Part shown: piece by piece, positions 1 to 11,895 of the stretch
Layout of the letters: every line of letters starts with the position of its first letter
Numbering within the stretch: position 1 is the first letter of the stretch
From: Cercis canadensis
Lineage: Eukaryota; Streptophyta; Magnoliopsida; Fabales; Fabaceae
Assembly (NCBI GenBank): GCA_003255065.1
Contig: QAOA01000967.1
Coordinates: forward strand, 472,512-536,511
Length of the DNA: 64,000 bases
Direction of reading: 5' to 3'
Program-made: the position numbers and the translations under genes
Notes under the pieces: model-generated
Databases searched by the model: none
Told to the model about the DNA's origin: nothing
Seen by the model: the letters and a program-made list of their open reading frames with translations, nothing else

Positions 1-649
1 CAATGCCATAAGGTCCTACCCTCCTTGCTCCTCTCAAAGCCTCTAAAACCAATCAACAAGAACTGAATCAAAATATGTATATTCTTTTACAACTTTGCTC
101 TGATGTTTTAGAAATATTGTCGATAAGGAATATAGTAATTACAAATATAATATATTTTAAAGTTCCTCTCACATTTAATCCTACCATGCAAGAGGGATGA
201 AAATAATTATCAACCATTTCATTTTTTATCTTCTGTACCAAGCACCAACAAATGAAATTAACATGTTTCCATTTCTCCTACCAAGCATGCCCTAGAGGAC
301 CTAGACAAACCAAATTTCAGATCAGTTTTGGGCCTCAGTTTATCTTTTAGGAGGTGGGCTGGAAGCTAGAAATCTAATTTCCCACATATTCCATAGACAT
401 TCCACTCCAATCTTACTTTATATATCAGAACAGAATAAAGAATGATCTTTATGTCCCATGTGAACAAAGCATAACAAATAGGCATCTTTGTTTGCCTCCT
501 CTATACCGCATAATACACAGAAGAGGCAGTCAGGCAAGGAGAAAAAGAGAGTTAATAAAGACCATATAAACAGAATGTCCTTGTCACAATAATATAAAGC
601 AATTCATGTTCCAGTAGTAAATTAAACTATCCTTCCACAACTGGAATAC

Positions 650-1921
650 CTGCTTTCTCATTGTTGGGAGTGTCTATGTTAACCAAAGGGCCACGTAGAA
701 CCCCACAAATATCACAAGCCATCATACTGTCATCATTATCATAAGTGCAAATGGAGCAACGCCAAAGCCCAGGATCAGAAGTCTCTTGCTTTGTACCAGG
801 TCGTTCTGTTACAGCAGAAAAATGCTAAGTTGTTTATACAATAGAAAAGAGATTTAACATTAAAGCTGCCACCAGTTCCAGAGACATATTACTAAAGATC
901 TTAGAATACAAATGATTCCTCCAAATACCTGATTAAAGCAGCTGGCGCCAACATCATTCAGGACAAAAAGTATGAAGTGAGAGCAAACAATTATCAGAAA
1001 ATACTAGTCATTCGCAACATATCACTTAGTTAAAGAACTTTTCAGTAATATTTCATGGAATTAATGACAGAGTCCTGCTTAAATGATCCCTAATAGAAAC
1101 AATCACTAACTTAACCCTTTGCTACCCACTTCCAAAATTTTGAATTTTAATAACATCTTATCGCATGTGCATTATTGAAATTTCTATTTAATACGTTCTA
1201 GGATCCTGATTTCCTAGTAAGGATTGATGCGTTTGTACAATTTCAATCTTAAATGTTAGTCTGTTAGGTATAACAATCAGAGGGGTATTAAATCAGCCAG
1301 ATGTCTCCTTTCACAAATTGAGAACCAAGTATTATATAAATTATCATCACCAGTAATACATGTAAATGTTCAGATTCTTGCATATGCATAGGCTCTCGCA
1401 CTAATTCTGTTAAACCATCTAAGGGGTCTCACTCTAACAATCTTAAGAAATATTAATAATTTTGAAAAAGTTCATCATCAAACATAAATAGTTAGATACA
1501 ACTTTAAAATTTTCAGTTCACAGTTAACCACACTGCTTTGGAATCATATGATTCTATCATAAATATGTGTATTATGTGTATTCAGAGCCTTAAAAAGAAC
1601 ACCATTCATATTAATGCAACAGAAAAATTTGGGGGATGCATAAATCATGCTACATTTCATATTGTAATTTATTTCTCATGCATAAAAAAACTAAGAATGT
1701 TCACTTCAGCAATAGCAATAACTCATGGCCAAAAAAGAAAAAAGCAATAGCAATAACTGAAGAAAATCAAGAAATCAACAAAAAAGACACATTAAGAGGC
1801 AGTAAGGTCACCGTATTTATAAGTACTAACCATATTCTTCTATGTCAACGTCATAATCATAGTCTTCATAGTCATCATAGTTGTCATCATAATCAAATCC
1901 GTAGTTTACCTTGCGAGGCAT
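650..1921 (-). CDS. HBS1: HBS1-like (HBS1/SKI7) translational GTPase, 5' coding exons only
   Basis: Two coding exons are visible: 1831-1921 and 650-805, joined in phase 1 by a GT-AG intron. The remainder lies left of the window. Exon 1 begins with the family signature MPRKVNYG followed by a D/Y-rich stretch. Exon 2 encodes a RanBP2-type zinc finger (WRCSICTYDN, then CDICGVLR; cysteines at residues 47, 50, 61, 64). In the family this N-terminal region precedes an EF1A-like GTPase that works with Pelota to rescue stalled ribosomes in the cytoplasm. The plant locus is reported to make both HBS1 and SKI7-type proteins by alternative splicing. Exon 2 ends at a donor whose read-through meets a TAG at 627-629, giving an 89-residue form if the intron is retained. 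Bases 1-649 are read as intron. The identification is firm for the N-terminus; the GTPase domain itself is not seen. Confidence 0.85.
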
Positions 1922-2208
1922 GGTCCCAATAAAACTAAGCACAAAAAAGATACAGAAAATCAATTCAACTTCAAGCAGGTAAACTGAATCTTAAATTAGG
2001 CTTATGATAGAACAGGAATTCGTACAAGTATAATGAAATAAAGCACCCACTACTGGAAAGTCCTATGCACAGAGAGAATGCTACAAACAGTTATCCGTTT
2101 TACAGCCTAGGAGCCATAAGTCAAGCACCCTTTTACAGGAACAACAAGTTTATGGCGCCAGCTAAGAAAGCTTCAACCTACTAGGATATCACACTTATTA
2201 TTGTGTAA

Positions 2209-2234
2209 GGGGGGGGGGGGGGGGGGGGGGGGGG
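2209..2234. repeat. Poly(G) tract of 26 G in the HBS1 5' intron
   Basis: An uninterrupted run of G on the plus strand, hence poly(C) on the sense strand of the HBS1 leader intron. Such long G runs are rare in plant DNA and are prone to length error. It could form a G-quadruplex on the plus strand. Confidence 0.9.
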
Positions 2235-2586
2235 TGTGAATTCCGCATCGAGTTCCAGAATGTATATGCTGCTCCTTATCCCACATGAAGAAAACTGCAA
2301 ACCCATTTGGGTAAAACAACAGATTAATAATTTTCTAGTTACACAAGTGAAGAATTAAACAAATTTGCAGTCACCTTTGCTTAGTACAATCAACACATTC
2401 AACTTAAAAAGTTCTTTTTTTTTCCCCTAAATTCTTTATCTTGCACTGAACGTTTCGGAAAGTGGGTAGTGAAAACCAACTCGGGTCCAGCAGAAGAGAG
2501 AAAGAAGAGGACATCTGAGTATCGCATGGTTTAATTGACTAGGGTTGTGAAGAGAGAAAATAGAAAGAGCAAGAAAGGGAACTTAC

Positions 2587-2800
2587 TGAGAATTGAGGAT
2601 ACAGCTCTTGCTACGCAACTGGGTTTTCAACCGTTATGATTGGGTCATCAAGCAGCTGGGTTGGGTTCGCTCGCTACAATTTGGGGAATGGGTGAATCAG
2701 CGCAGAAGGGAGGATGTATGGATGTTAAGAAGAGTGGATGCAGAGAATGAATTGTGCAAGAAGGAATGGATGCATGCAGTTTAGAAGAGTAGCGTTGTAG
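2587..2800 (-). other. Probable 5' UTR exon of the HBS1-like gene
   Basis: On the minus strand a strong donor (CTCA/GTAAGTTC) sits at 2587/2586, and a pyrimidine-preceded acceptor (TTTTTTGTGCTTAG) ends at 1935, 13 bases before the HBS1 start codon at 1921. This predicts a 5' UTR intron of about 650 bp and a leader exon of about 0.2 kb with a purine/pyrimidine-rich sequence. The transcription start is not determined. The intron contains a run of 26 G residues. Confidence 0.55.
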
Positions 2801-3285
2801 TTCTAGCTCTAGAGAGAAGAGGATGAGGAAAGAAAAGAAGAAGAGCAAGAGTAGCGTTGCAGAGAAGGAATGGGCGAGTGGGTCGGTTACGCGGATAGAC
2901 TCGGATGAAAATTTCGCAATATTTCGGGTTCCTCTGTCGGGTTGGGTTGCGGATTTTGAAAACCGAAAATAACCGAACCCGACCAGAACCTTGCAAGAGT
3001 CAAGACCGGTACCTCGCCTCTTCAAACTTGAATTCAATTCGCCTTATATTCTTCTCTGGTGAATTTTAACCAGTACCAGATTAAGTTGGCGGCAGCATTG
3101 ACTATGTTGTTACTCTGATTTCTCAAGTATCAGCCTTGCCTGGACTCTGCATCGCCTTAAAAGGAAAACTTCTAAAACCAGGTGCTAACATTTTTTGTTT
3201 GAGGCTCTTACTGTTATTACTATCTGGGACGCTGCTTCTCAGTTTTTGATTGGTATCCTTTGATTTTTCTCGAACAAAGTTTTTT
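2801..3285. promoter_or_regulatory. Shared upstream region of divergent HBS1 and INTS3 genes
   Basis: Fewer than 500 bp separate the inferred HBS1 leader from the INTS3 start codon at 3286, and the genes are transcribed away from each other. The interval probably holds both core promoters and the INTS3 leader. A short direct repeat (GAGTAGCGTTG) occurs near 2786 and again near 2850. No clear TATA box was identified, as is usual for house-keeping genes. Confidence 0.45.
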
Positions 3286-4674
3286 ATGGCTTCAAAACTC
3301 ATTCAGGTGGGATCAAACGAAGCCGAAAACCAAATTGAGCTTTCTCTACGACTAGCTTTTGAGTTTCTTGAACCAAACTTGAGACCCCCATTCTCCTTAG
3401 CGATTCCAAAACCCGATGAATACTTGCAGCTGAATCGAGCAATACTTTATGGTGTTTTATGCGAACCCCATTTTGCTAAAACCCATATTAAACACTTACA
3501 TGCCATTGTTACTGATGGGTATGCCTTCTTTGTTACTATGCTTGTCAAAATTATTCATGAACTGTACCCTAAGCTTGTTGGTTCAGTGAAAAGTCAGTTG
3601 ATTTGGGTTACTAAAGAAATGATTGATGTCTTGGCAATAGGCTTTGATGCTTTGCTGGTGTCCCTTTTGAGGCAAATTGTTGGAGGGGATTTTAGTGATG
3701 CCAATTTGTGGTTGTGTTTTGAATTGGCCGGCCTCTTTCTAGATAAATGGAATTGTATATTAGAAGGAGAACCACTGGTTTTGTCAAGTGCATTATATAC
3801 ATATCTTCGTTTATTAGCTGATCATTGTAGGTTATCAAGTAATGTCAAGTTAGAGGGGTTGAAGCGATTAGAGATTGACTTATGTGTCAAAATAGTCAGG
3901 GAAGAATTTCATCTATGTTTAAAGATTGGGAGGGATCTTATTCGGTTGCTGCAAGATTTGGTTCACGTTCCTGAATTTAGAGCTATATGGAAGGACTTGG
4001 TATTAAATCCTTCACAATTCAGTTATTCGGGATTTGCTGATATTTCACAGCTTTACTGCATGAGAACTTCAAGTAGGTATATTTTACTTCGGATCACTCC
4101 TGAAATGGAGTCTCAATTAAGGTTTTTACTTACACATGTGAAGTTGGGGCATCAAAAGCGCCACCAGATGTGGTTTTCAAGGAAGTTTCTCTGTGGCCCA
4201 GATAGAGAAACTCTCATAGTTGACATTGTTCGATTCATATGTTGTGCACATCACCCATCAAATGAAATCATTCAATCGGATGTTCTCCCACGATGGGCTG
4301 CTATTGGTTGGCTTTTAAAATCTTGTAGAATAAATTACTTTGAGGCCAGTGTCAAATTGGCACTATTTTATGATTGGCTCTTTTTTGATGAAAGAGTGGA
4401 CAACATTATGAATATAGAGCCAGCAATGTTATTGATGGTGCACTCTATTCCCAAATACACAGACGTGACTCATACTCTTCTTGAATTTATTTTACTTCTT
4501 TTGGACAACTATGATATGGATCGTAAGGATATCATATTGAAAGGCGTCTCATCATCTTTTCGTGTACTTGTTGAGAAAGGTGTGATCCAGTCACTGGATG
4601 TTTTGACTTCATGCACTGTGCTTGCTCCTGCTCTAAAAGAGGGGCTGAGAAGGTTACAATTAGGTGTAAAGTAG
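3286..4674 (+). CDS. INTS3: Integrator complex subunit 3 homolog (INTS3), single exon
   Basis: The open frame gives 462 residues from the first in-frame ATG at 3286. The reading frame opens slightly upstream but only from a TTG codon. The protein matches the N-terminal helical domain of INTS3. Diagnostic stretches are the RYILLRITPEMESQLRF segment, HPSNEIIQSDVLPRWAAIGW, and VKLALFYDWLFF followed by NIMNIEPAMLLMVHSIPK. INTS3 belongs to the nuclear Integrator complex, which processes snRNA 3' ends and attenuates RNA polymerase II; in animals it also joins the SOSS single-strand DNA-binding complex. Plant homologs are, as far as I recall, about 450-510 residues and lack the animal C-terminal half, so this looks full length. 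A GTGTAAAG right before the stop could be a weak donor, but no convincing following coding exon is present. The 3' side carries a copia fragment, possibly within the 3' UTR. Confidence 0.88.
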   Translation: MASKLIQVGSNEAENQIELSLRLAFEFLEPNLRPPFSLAIPKPDEYLQLNRAILYGVLCEPHFAKTHIKHLHAIVTDGYAFFVTMLVKIIHELYPKLVGSVKSQLIWVTKEMIDVLAIGFDALLVSLLRQIVGGDFSDANLWLCFELAGLFLDKWNCILEGEPLVLSSALYTYLRLLADHCRLSSNVKLEGLKRLEIDLCVKIVREEFHLCLKIGRDLIRLLQDLVHVPEFRAIWKDLVLNPSQFSYSGFADISQLYCMRTSSRYILLRITPEMESQLRFLLTHVKLGHQKRHQMWFSRKFLCGPDRETLIVDIVRFICCAHHPSNEIIQSDVLPRWAAIGWLLKSCRINYFEASVKLALFYDWLFFDERVDNIMNIEPAMLLMVHSIPKYTDVTHTLLEFILLLLDNYDMDRKDIILKGVSSSFRVLVEKGVIQSLDVLTSCTVLAPALKEGLRRLQLGVK

Positions 4675-4920
4675 GGGTTTCTAAAGGACTGATATCAGTA
4701 TATCTCCTTTATCACCTATGCTGCCTTTGAGTTTTCTCAAACTCATACTTGTTTTAAACTGGATGAGGCGAGCAGCATATTGCAGGAAATATGTAGGAAG
4801 CACAACTGTAAGTTCAGATTCTTATAAATTGAATGGAAAAAAATGTGATCTTGTGTTTTCTCTTCTCTGTTAAATGCACTAAAAAATTTATGCCGTCTTA
4901 TATTTGTCTTTTTCTAAAGT

Positions 4921-5480
4921 TGAAATTTACAGATCAGAGTTAAGGTTACAAATAAGAGGAGAGAGAGTCAGAGATGAAGAGAAGGAAGTAGAAGAAGAAT
5001 TGGTGTCGTGTATTATCTCTCACGCACCCACGCCCTGAAACTTATATTTCACAATATTGTAAACTTAAAAAAGTACCCTTAGATGATAACACAGTAGACA
5101 AATAATAGAATACATGGAAACTCAAACATAGAAACATAAGTAAAACATATTAGAATATCCTACATTCCCCCTCACGATGGTGCATTAGATATCCCTTATG
5201 CCCATCTTGCAAACAAAGGAATGAGACTCTCTACTAGAAAGACCCCTTGTAAACACATCGGCTAGTTGGTTCCCAGATTTGACAAAAAGAATTCTTATGA
5301 TCCCCCTGTAATATTTTCTTTGATAAAGTGCCTATCAATTTCTAGCATAGGGTGTTCATGGCGTTTCTTTGGGAGAATGCTGATCTGAGAATGATGGTTC
5401 ATTATGCCCAACCTGATGTCAAAAAGCAGATGTGTGTCCTCTTGGCAATTCGTGGACTCTTGGAGTATCTACTGCAGAAC
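4921..5480 (-). mobile_element. Decayed 3' end of a Ty1/copia retrotransposon (RNase H tail, PPT and LTR)
   Basis: Read on the minus strand, 5400-5170 encodes a frameshifted copia RNase H end: EIDRHFIKENITGG, then (in other frames) FVKSGNQLADVFTRGL. A polypurine tract (GAGGGGGAA) at 5165-5173 abuts a 244-bp LTR, 4921-5164, that starts TGTAGGATATTC and ends ATTTCA on that strand. Homology fades beyond about 5400, and no 5' part or target duplication is visible. It lies just downstream of INTS3 and may form part of its 3' UTR or of a 3' UTR intron. The 74-codon plus-strand frame at 5352-5576 runs antisense across this fragment and is not a gene. Confidence 0.75.
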
Positions 5481-6009
5481 CATATCAGCAACCCTCTATG
5501 TTGTTTTCCCCCTTTGTGCACCCATATCAAGCATAGGTTAACTAGTAAAAATCCTCCTTGTTCTTTATGGTATTAACCTGCAAGTGTTGTCGTGCTTGTG
5601 CGGACAATTTGTACATATTCAGATCTATCTTGGGCAATTATTCTGGGCTAGATCCCTTTGTTTGTACTACTTATCTTAGAGAGGCTTTATCTTTAAATAG
5701 ATCAGAACTTGCTCTTCTTTTAATGTAATGTTACAAATGATACCAAGAAAAAAAAAAAAAAAACAAAAAAAGATTCAAGCTTACGAGAACTTATCCAAAT
5801 AATTTCCAGGGGCGAAACAAAAGGAAGACAATGAATAATGCAGCATATTGAAAATCTTATAAGTGAAAAACATGTAGGTGGTAGACAGAGTTAAACACAA
5901 TTGTATTTTCTTCTATTTCAATGGTGAGATAGTCCGTTCGAGTCAGAAGTTAGCCACAAATCTAACTAGACAAAGGAGAGACTTTTTAACGCTATAAACA
6001 AAAAATGCA

Positions 6010-9000
6010 CTACTGCTTTTTCCTGATAGTGAAATTCTCTTCAGGCTGCTTTTGCCAAAAATAATTTGCAGCCTCTATCCATCGAGGATGAACCAAAAGC
6101 TTCTTCTCTTTCACTGCCCAACGGGCCTTCTCTGTTCCAACATCAGTTGCGACCACATGTGTCACAGAGGGGTCGACTTCGGTCAAACAAGTTGCTCCCA
6201 TCTGCTCTGCCATCTTCCATAGACCCTGTAATGTGGTGCGAACAATACGACTGAACACTAATACGCACCCCTTTAGAACTTCACTTCGAATTGTTTTCAA
6301 CACCTGGAAAAAATGAAAGGTTGTAAATAAGAACCAAATTAAACAAAGTCTTAGAATTCTAGAATTAAATCAAGTTCTCCAATAAAAAAAAGCTACAAAG
6401 ACATAACACAACTGAATATGGACAATATACCTGCCTCACATCCCGGTCAACAAGATCACCTTGAAGTTCCTAGAAAAGGGAAACAATCTCAAAATTTTAG
6501 TATAGATCACAAATTCCCAACTCTTTTATCAAGAATAATACACACACAAACACACGCACATATAAATGAGATAGTGACGTACATCAAAGAATGTATGATG
6601 GACTTGCTTGAGAACTTTAAGAATTGTAGCGAGCGCTCCATCGGCTTCATTTTCATCACTCTTCAACTCGGCAAGAGATTTGCAATTAAAACCAAATTGC
6701 CGACAACTTGATGCAAAAAAATGGTATCTCTCCATCAGTATGAGATTATCTTTATGCTTCATCCATGCCTACAAGAAGTAGGAGAAAAATATCCATAAAG
6801 CCTATTAAAAAGAAATATAAACTCAGTTTATAAAACCCAAATGATGAAGAGCATGCTCTGGAACGGAACGACCTAAGCACATTTCAAATTCTCAACCGAC
6901 CACACAAAAAATGGAATTAACCAGAAGAAATATATGCATTTCAAGAAAAATAAATAAATCAGCATGCCCAGTAAAAATTTGATGAATGAAAAATGACCAG
7001 GTGGCTTTCATTGCCAAACAGTTTCTTCAGAACAAAAATGAGCGGGAAACACAAAATACCAAAGCCAACAAACCAAAGTTTTGCATACCACAATCCAGAG
7101 TGCAGAAACTGGACTAACACACTTCCTTTGTAATGTTATACAACTGAGGTTGCTAATAGTCAGTCCCGGAGAGTATGTTAGGGAGAAGGACAAATTTTTT
7201 TCCTTCCCTTATTAATTACAAACTAAAAGATACAGACTTAAATGGGATATCAGCCAAACATTAGTTTCATTCATACTTAGATAAAGGAATTTCTTCCACT
7301 ATCATCATACAAATATGAAAATATGTAATCTAGCATCAGAAATTAGAAAATTGCAATGCACTTACATTTTCTGTATCATCAAGAATCAGAACTGCACTTT
7401 CTTGCCCCAAGACAACATCAAGACCCTTCTGATGCTTTTGAGTGCCATCATCTCGAGAGATCACCTTAGCAATGAAGTATTCTCTTTGAGGATCAAGCAA
7501 TTTAGACATCTCCAATGCATAAGCCCGGTCACCCATGGTGTATATGTACATCTCAAACATTTCGCTTGCTTCTTTTAGAAATGTACGGACAAAGGGCCTC
7601 AACTTGGTCATCATTCGCATATACTCCAATTTGAAGAGGTTGCCTTTAGAGACATCTATTCATTTCATTATACATAAGTTCACAATAATTATAGAAATGA
7701 GGGTTTGAAACATTTTATTTTTTATTCAAATACAAGAATTCAACATAACATGCTACTCTATTCAAAGAATCCTCACAAAGGTTAGAGATGCCATTTTGGC
7801 ATAGCATTACTCTTTCAAAAATGACTTACACTGTTCTATATAATAGATTCTATACGGATGACACAACTACATTTATCCTCTTCTAGCAACCCAACAAACA
7901 TGATAACATATCATGCCCTATTCAGCAAAAAATTTCAAAGCAGTATCAAAGACCAAAACTGGGTTAATATACCTTCTAGAGAATCTGTCTGGGTAATCAA
8001 ATACCCCTCTTCTGGCGCCAAATCCATAAGCTGTGTGGAATTCAGCAAAGTGTGATCTAGGTCAAGAACCAAATACAGCTTTTTATGGCGTAACAAATTC
8101 TTCATGTCTGTATTGCGCAATCTAGTGATTTCGTCATTGTTAAGTCTCAATCCCTGCAAATACAAACATTTTCCATTGCCTTTAATCAAATCTTACTTGG
8201 CCAAACCAATTAGATTGACTGGGTCATGGACTAGTCCAATAGTATTGCTAACCAAATCAAACCTTAACTTGTACGTCCACAAGCTATTCATCAAAAAGAA
8301 TGTTTACCTTATGTATGTAACCAAATGTCACACCAGATTCAGCATCCAACCTTTCCCCACAACATATACACATATTTCCAAATGAACCAGGATGTGTACA
8401 CACATCTACATTCACCGAAGCCTCTGTAGCAACAACGGCAACAACCAAAAGACAGGGCAAAGAAAGTAAGTCACAACATTACAGGCTAATGTGGCAGAGC
8501 ATAAGAAGAACCGATAAATATGATGTTCGTAAATTCACATTAAGTTAGACTTAATCTTCTGCATATTAATATAGTTTCTCAATTGAGTTGAAGAAATAAT
8601 GGTTTCAGTAAACAAAACTATAGACAGCAGTGCAAAAAACAATGCCCTCAGGCCGAACTGAAAATTTTTCAAGGGCTTTCTACAAGCACATAAAACTTTC
8701 TTCCTCTAAGAAGAGGGAGAACTAAGGAAATTGTTCAAGGGCTTTCTACAAGCACATAAAACTTTCTTCCTCTATGAAGAGGACCTGCTTATTCAAGAAT
8801 TCTTGGAAGTAACACTCAGCCATGCATGCTATGTGAAGGATTCTGGGTCCTAGCAGAGAAAATGAGGAGTATGACCAAAATAATCAAACTTACCTAAATT
8901 ATGTTGCTTAAGTCCATTTGAAGTTGACCCCTGAGTTTCCTCAACGCTTTCAACTTTACATCTTTTAACTCTACATTAATTCATAAATTACAGTAATAAG

Positions 9001-9515
9001 CAATGAGAATTTACCAAAAAATGAAAAATAAAAATCAAAGAATTTGTATGACTATCTAGCTAAACAAAGTCATCACCATGTAGACAGGTGATTACTGATA
9101 GCAAATTGAATCTCTTTTTTAAGATTTGTAAAATAAATTAGTTACAAACACCAGGAACTGCGTTAAACATTCCTAACTCTCAGAAAGGCATCAGCAAAGA
9201 TTATTCCTTAAACGAACTCATAAGTTTATTGTTAATCCTACATTGACTGAAATATGATATTGCCTTTGCAGTAAATCTGGACTTGAATAAAATTTGTTAA
9301 ACCCCACAACAGTTAAACTCATGGTAGAACCCCAAATAATGCAATGAAATAGCTTGAAAACAGCACCTGGCACTCTCAAACTCCTCATCTTGATTCTCAG
9401 CTTCTTCTGATGATGAAGAAGCATCTGATGATTTTGCATCAAGCGCTGTATCAAGATATGCAGCAAAGTCATCACTGCTGGATGAATGTACTGGGGAATC
9501 AGTTACAAGACTCAT
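6010..9515 (-). CDS. CPL4: RNA polymerase II CTD phosphatase-like, CPL4/FCP1 type
   Basis: Eight coding exons (9367-9515, 8894-8970, 8308-8423, 7973-8153, 7366-7655, 6583-6768, 6431-6469, 6010-6303) join in consistent phase to give 443 residues. The FCP1 homology domain holds the catalytic DLDHT motif (residues about 145-149) and the downstream ILDDTENAW motif. A BRCT domain follows (about 347-435; it includes GCVLVFSRIVRTTLQGLW and VTHVVATDVGTEKARWAV). A small Cys cluster (VCTHPGSFGNMCICCG) precedes the catalytic domain. The N-terminus is Ser/Asp/Glu rich. The order matches plant CPL3/CPL4 phosphatases, which remove phosphate from RNA polymerase II CTD heptads in the nucleus; CPL4 is the short, essential type. 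The donor of exon 1 is GTGCTG, weaker than the rest. A run of in-frame ATG codons lies just upstream of the chosen start, across the predicted leader acceptor at 9516. Confidence 0.92.
8668..8781. repeat. Direct repeat, two copies of about 48 bp in a CPL4 intron
   Basis: The block starting TTCAAGGGCTTTCTACAAGC at 8668 recurs at 8734, a 66-bp offset, with one mismatch near its end. It lies in the intron between coding exons 2 and 3 and has no evident function. Confidence 0.85.
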
Positions 9516-11895
9516 CTGCATCATCATCATCCAGAAAACCAAAACAGAAGAAGGGTCTCAGAGATTACACAAATTGTAACCAATTGGAAGATAAAACAAG
9601 AGATAACAGTTACAATGTGAAGTGACAACACATACATCATTGCAACCATATTTCTTAAGGTTAACCTACACAATCAAAAGTAAATGAAACCAGATTGACT
9701 TATGATGCACATCCACTCATTGCAGTCGTAAGAGCCTAAAATTGTGTTAATTTCAGAGGAACCAAAAAGCAGTCATGTTATAATAAAGATACCCAAAGCA
9801 AAAGCTTGCCATTTCTACAAGCTGGAAACTGTGAGCTGGGATATTTTATTGCACTTCCAAATTGGTACTAGATTGTAAATGTACATTTGCTACAAATAAA
9901 AAAATAAAACAGGGAAAAATCCTTTGCTTTGAGAGTGGCAATAACTGAACTGAGAACTAAACTAGCTTGAAAACAGAATGATGACAATTAACATAACTTA
10001 AGTTAAGACCCTCTCACTTACAAGGCCTAAATAGAATTAACATAACTTAGCCCATGTTGCCAATATTACACATCTTATGCTCACAAACTTTCATGGGGGC
10101 AAAATTGAAATAGAATTCCTGTATCAAATTCAACACTATTCTACACAAATGGGGGAACTTAAAAGATCAGTATATGCACAGCCAATAAAGAAGTACAAAA
10201 GCAATCACCCTATGGCAGTTTGAATTCTAATAAATGATTTGTTCAATTCCAAAGAGAACAATGGAGGTAAACTATATGGATTTTCCAAATAATGCATTAC
10301 TAGCAGAGTTTTATCTTACAGAATCAAAGCAGATTAGCAGAGCCAACCCTCCTATTGGAAATTACAGTGAGATAATGAATCAAAACAATCCTAATTCCTG
10401 AACCTACTCCTTGCTAATGGCCCAAATCATACATCCATAATTGGTTATATTAACCCATATCGTAAAACAAAGGATGTATTCTGCTCTTCTTATTAATGTC
10501 CTATATTTCTGATTTCAACTAGAATGGTATTTAATTTCAAATCATTAGAACTAATACAACACCAACAAAGTCCAACATGCTATTCTAAAAGACCAACCTT
10601 TATGTTCAAAGAAACAAACACCACCAATGTAAATTAAAAAAAATAGAAATCTACTGCCTAAAGTTCATGGTTTTCATTTCTCGTAAAAATTAAGTACTAA
10701 GTCTCACTTATTATCAGAAGCAATTAACTTTTCTTTACTCTCACTGGATACAGGGGCAAGACCTTAACATTAAACTCACTCTACACAGACTTGTACCCTT
10801 GAAAACTATAACAAAGATCATTGAGTTCTTTGTTACACAATTACACAACAATAGGAATTTGTGCAAGAAACTTCTGCATTAAAATTTAGGAAATCCTTGA
10901 GTTCTTGTCTAAAATTATAGATGATGCTTGTATCTTATTAACCAAACAAAATAATATAAGAATCTAACTAGAGCTGGCAAACAGGCCAGCCAGGCCAAGG
11001 TATTTCTCAGGGTGGGGCAGGCCAGACTGATTTTATATGGGCTGGTAGATGGCTGGCCCAACCCTGCCCTAATATCAAATTTTCATTTTAAATTATGGAA
11101 ACAGCACAGAAATAAATTAAAGCAAGTGCTAAAAAGGAAACCAACTACCAAACCAAAAGAGAAAATAAATTTAGATTTATACATATATCTTTAATGCTAC
11201 TCATCTTAGATATTACTATGGTATATGCACACTCAGCAAAGATGCTTGTATGATATTGAAAATACCGTAAGGAAAAAAAAAAAAAAANAAAAAAAAAAAA
11301 GCACCCCGAGACTATATGTAAGTTTTCAGAACCAATTTTGAAAGCTTAATGAAATATCTGAAAGATTATGTATTTCCAATTTATGTTCATCTTTTCAGTT
11401 TAAAAAAAAAAACTATTAAATTCGTTTCAAACTATGTTTCTAAAATCTAAAACTGTTCTCTCAAAAGTATTTTACACTTAAAGAATATAGGGAAAATGGT
11501 CACAGGCTAGGTCCTTAAATCCTTCAATTCATCCTCAAAAGAGTTACTAACCAAAGTTTAGCAATTACATAATATATTGTTTTCTATCAGATTCAAGATC
11601 AATTGAAAATTATACCGAACAAAGGTTACATTCTGTAGAACAGAACAAGCAACTTTCCATATGTACTCTATACCTCAATATTCCCCTTTCCTCAAGCATT
11701 GCACAAGAAAAGCTATTAACTACATCAACTATACAAATTAGAAAACATCAAAAACTAACAAAGTTATGGAAGATAGAAGAGTATAAGGGAAAATACCCCA
11801 ACAAAACTAGTGCAAATGTAGATGATTTCCTCCAAAATATCATAAAAAATAAAGTCATCTAGCTCAAGCCAAAACAAAAACACTCATCAACTCAC
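9516..11895 (-). other. Long CPL4 leader intron, no gene seen
   Basis: No coding exon is recognisable. At 10975-11070 there is a GGCC-rich block beginning TAGAGCTGGCAAACAGGCC, which resembles the end of an Ac/hAT-like non-autonomous element, but I see no matching other end. A poly(A) stretch at 11273-11300 is interrupted by an N at 11288. Confidence 0.5.

Noticed and set aside
1..60. Possible third HBS1 exon (minus) after a GGTTTTAG acceptor
   Set aside because: The translated residues do not resemble HBS1 or SKI7, and the exon would run out of the window.
5352..5576. 74-codon frame downstream of INTS3, at first considered a later INTS3 exon
   Set aside because: The opposite strand encodes a decayed copia RNase H with polypurine tract and LTR, which explains the sequence better. 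The frame opens with GTG, not ATG.
7315..7578. Plus-strand frames within 6.0-9.6 kb
   Set aside because: They are antisense to well-supported CPL4 exons.
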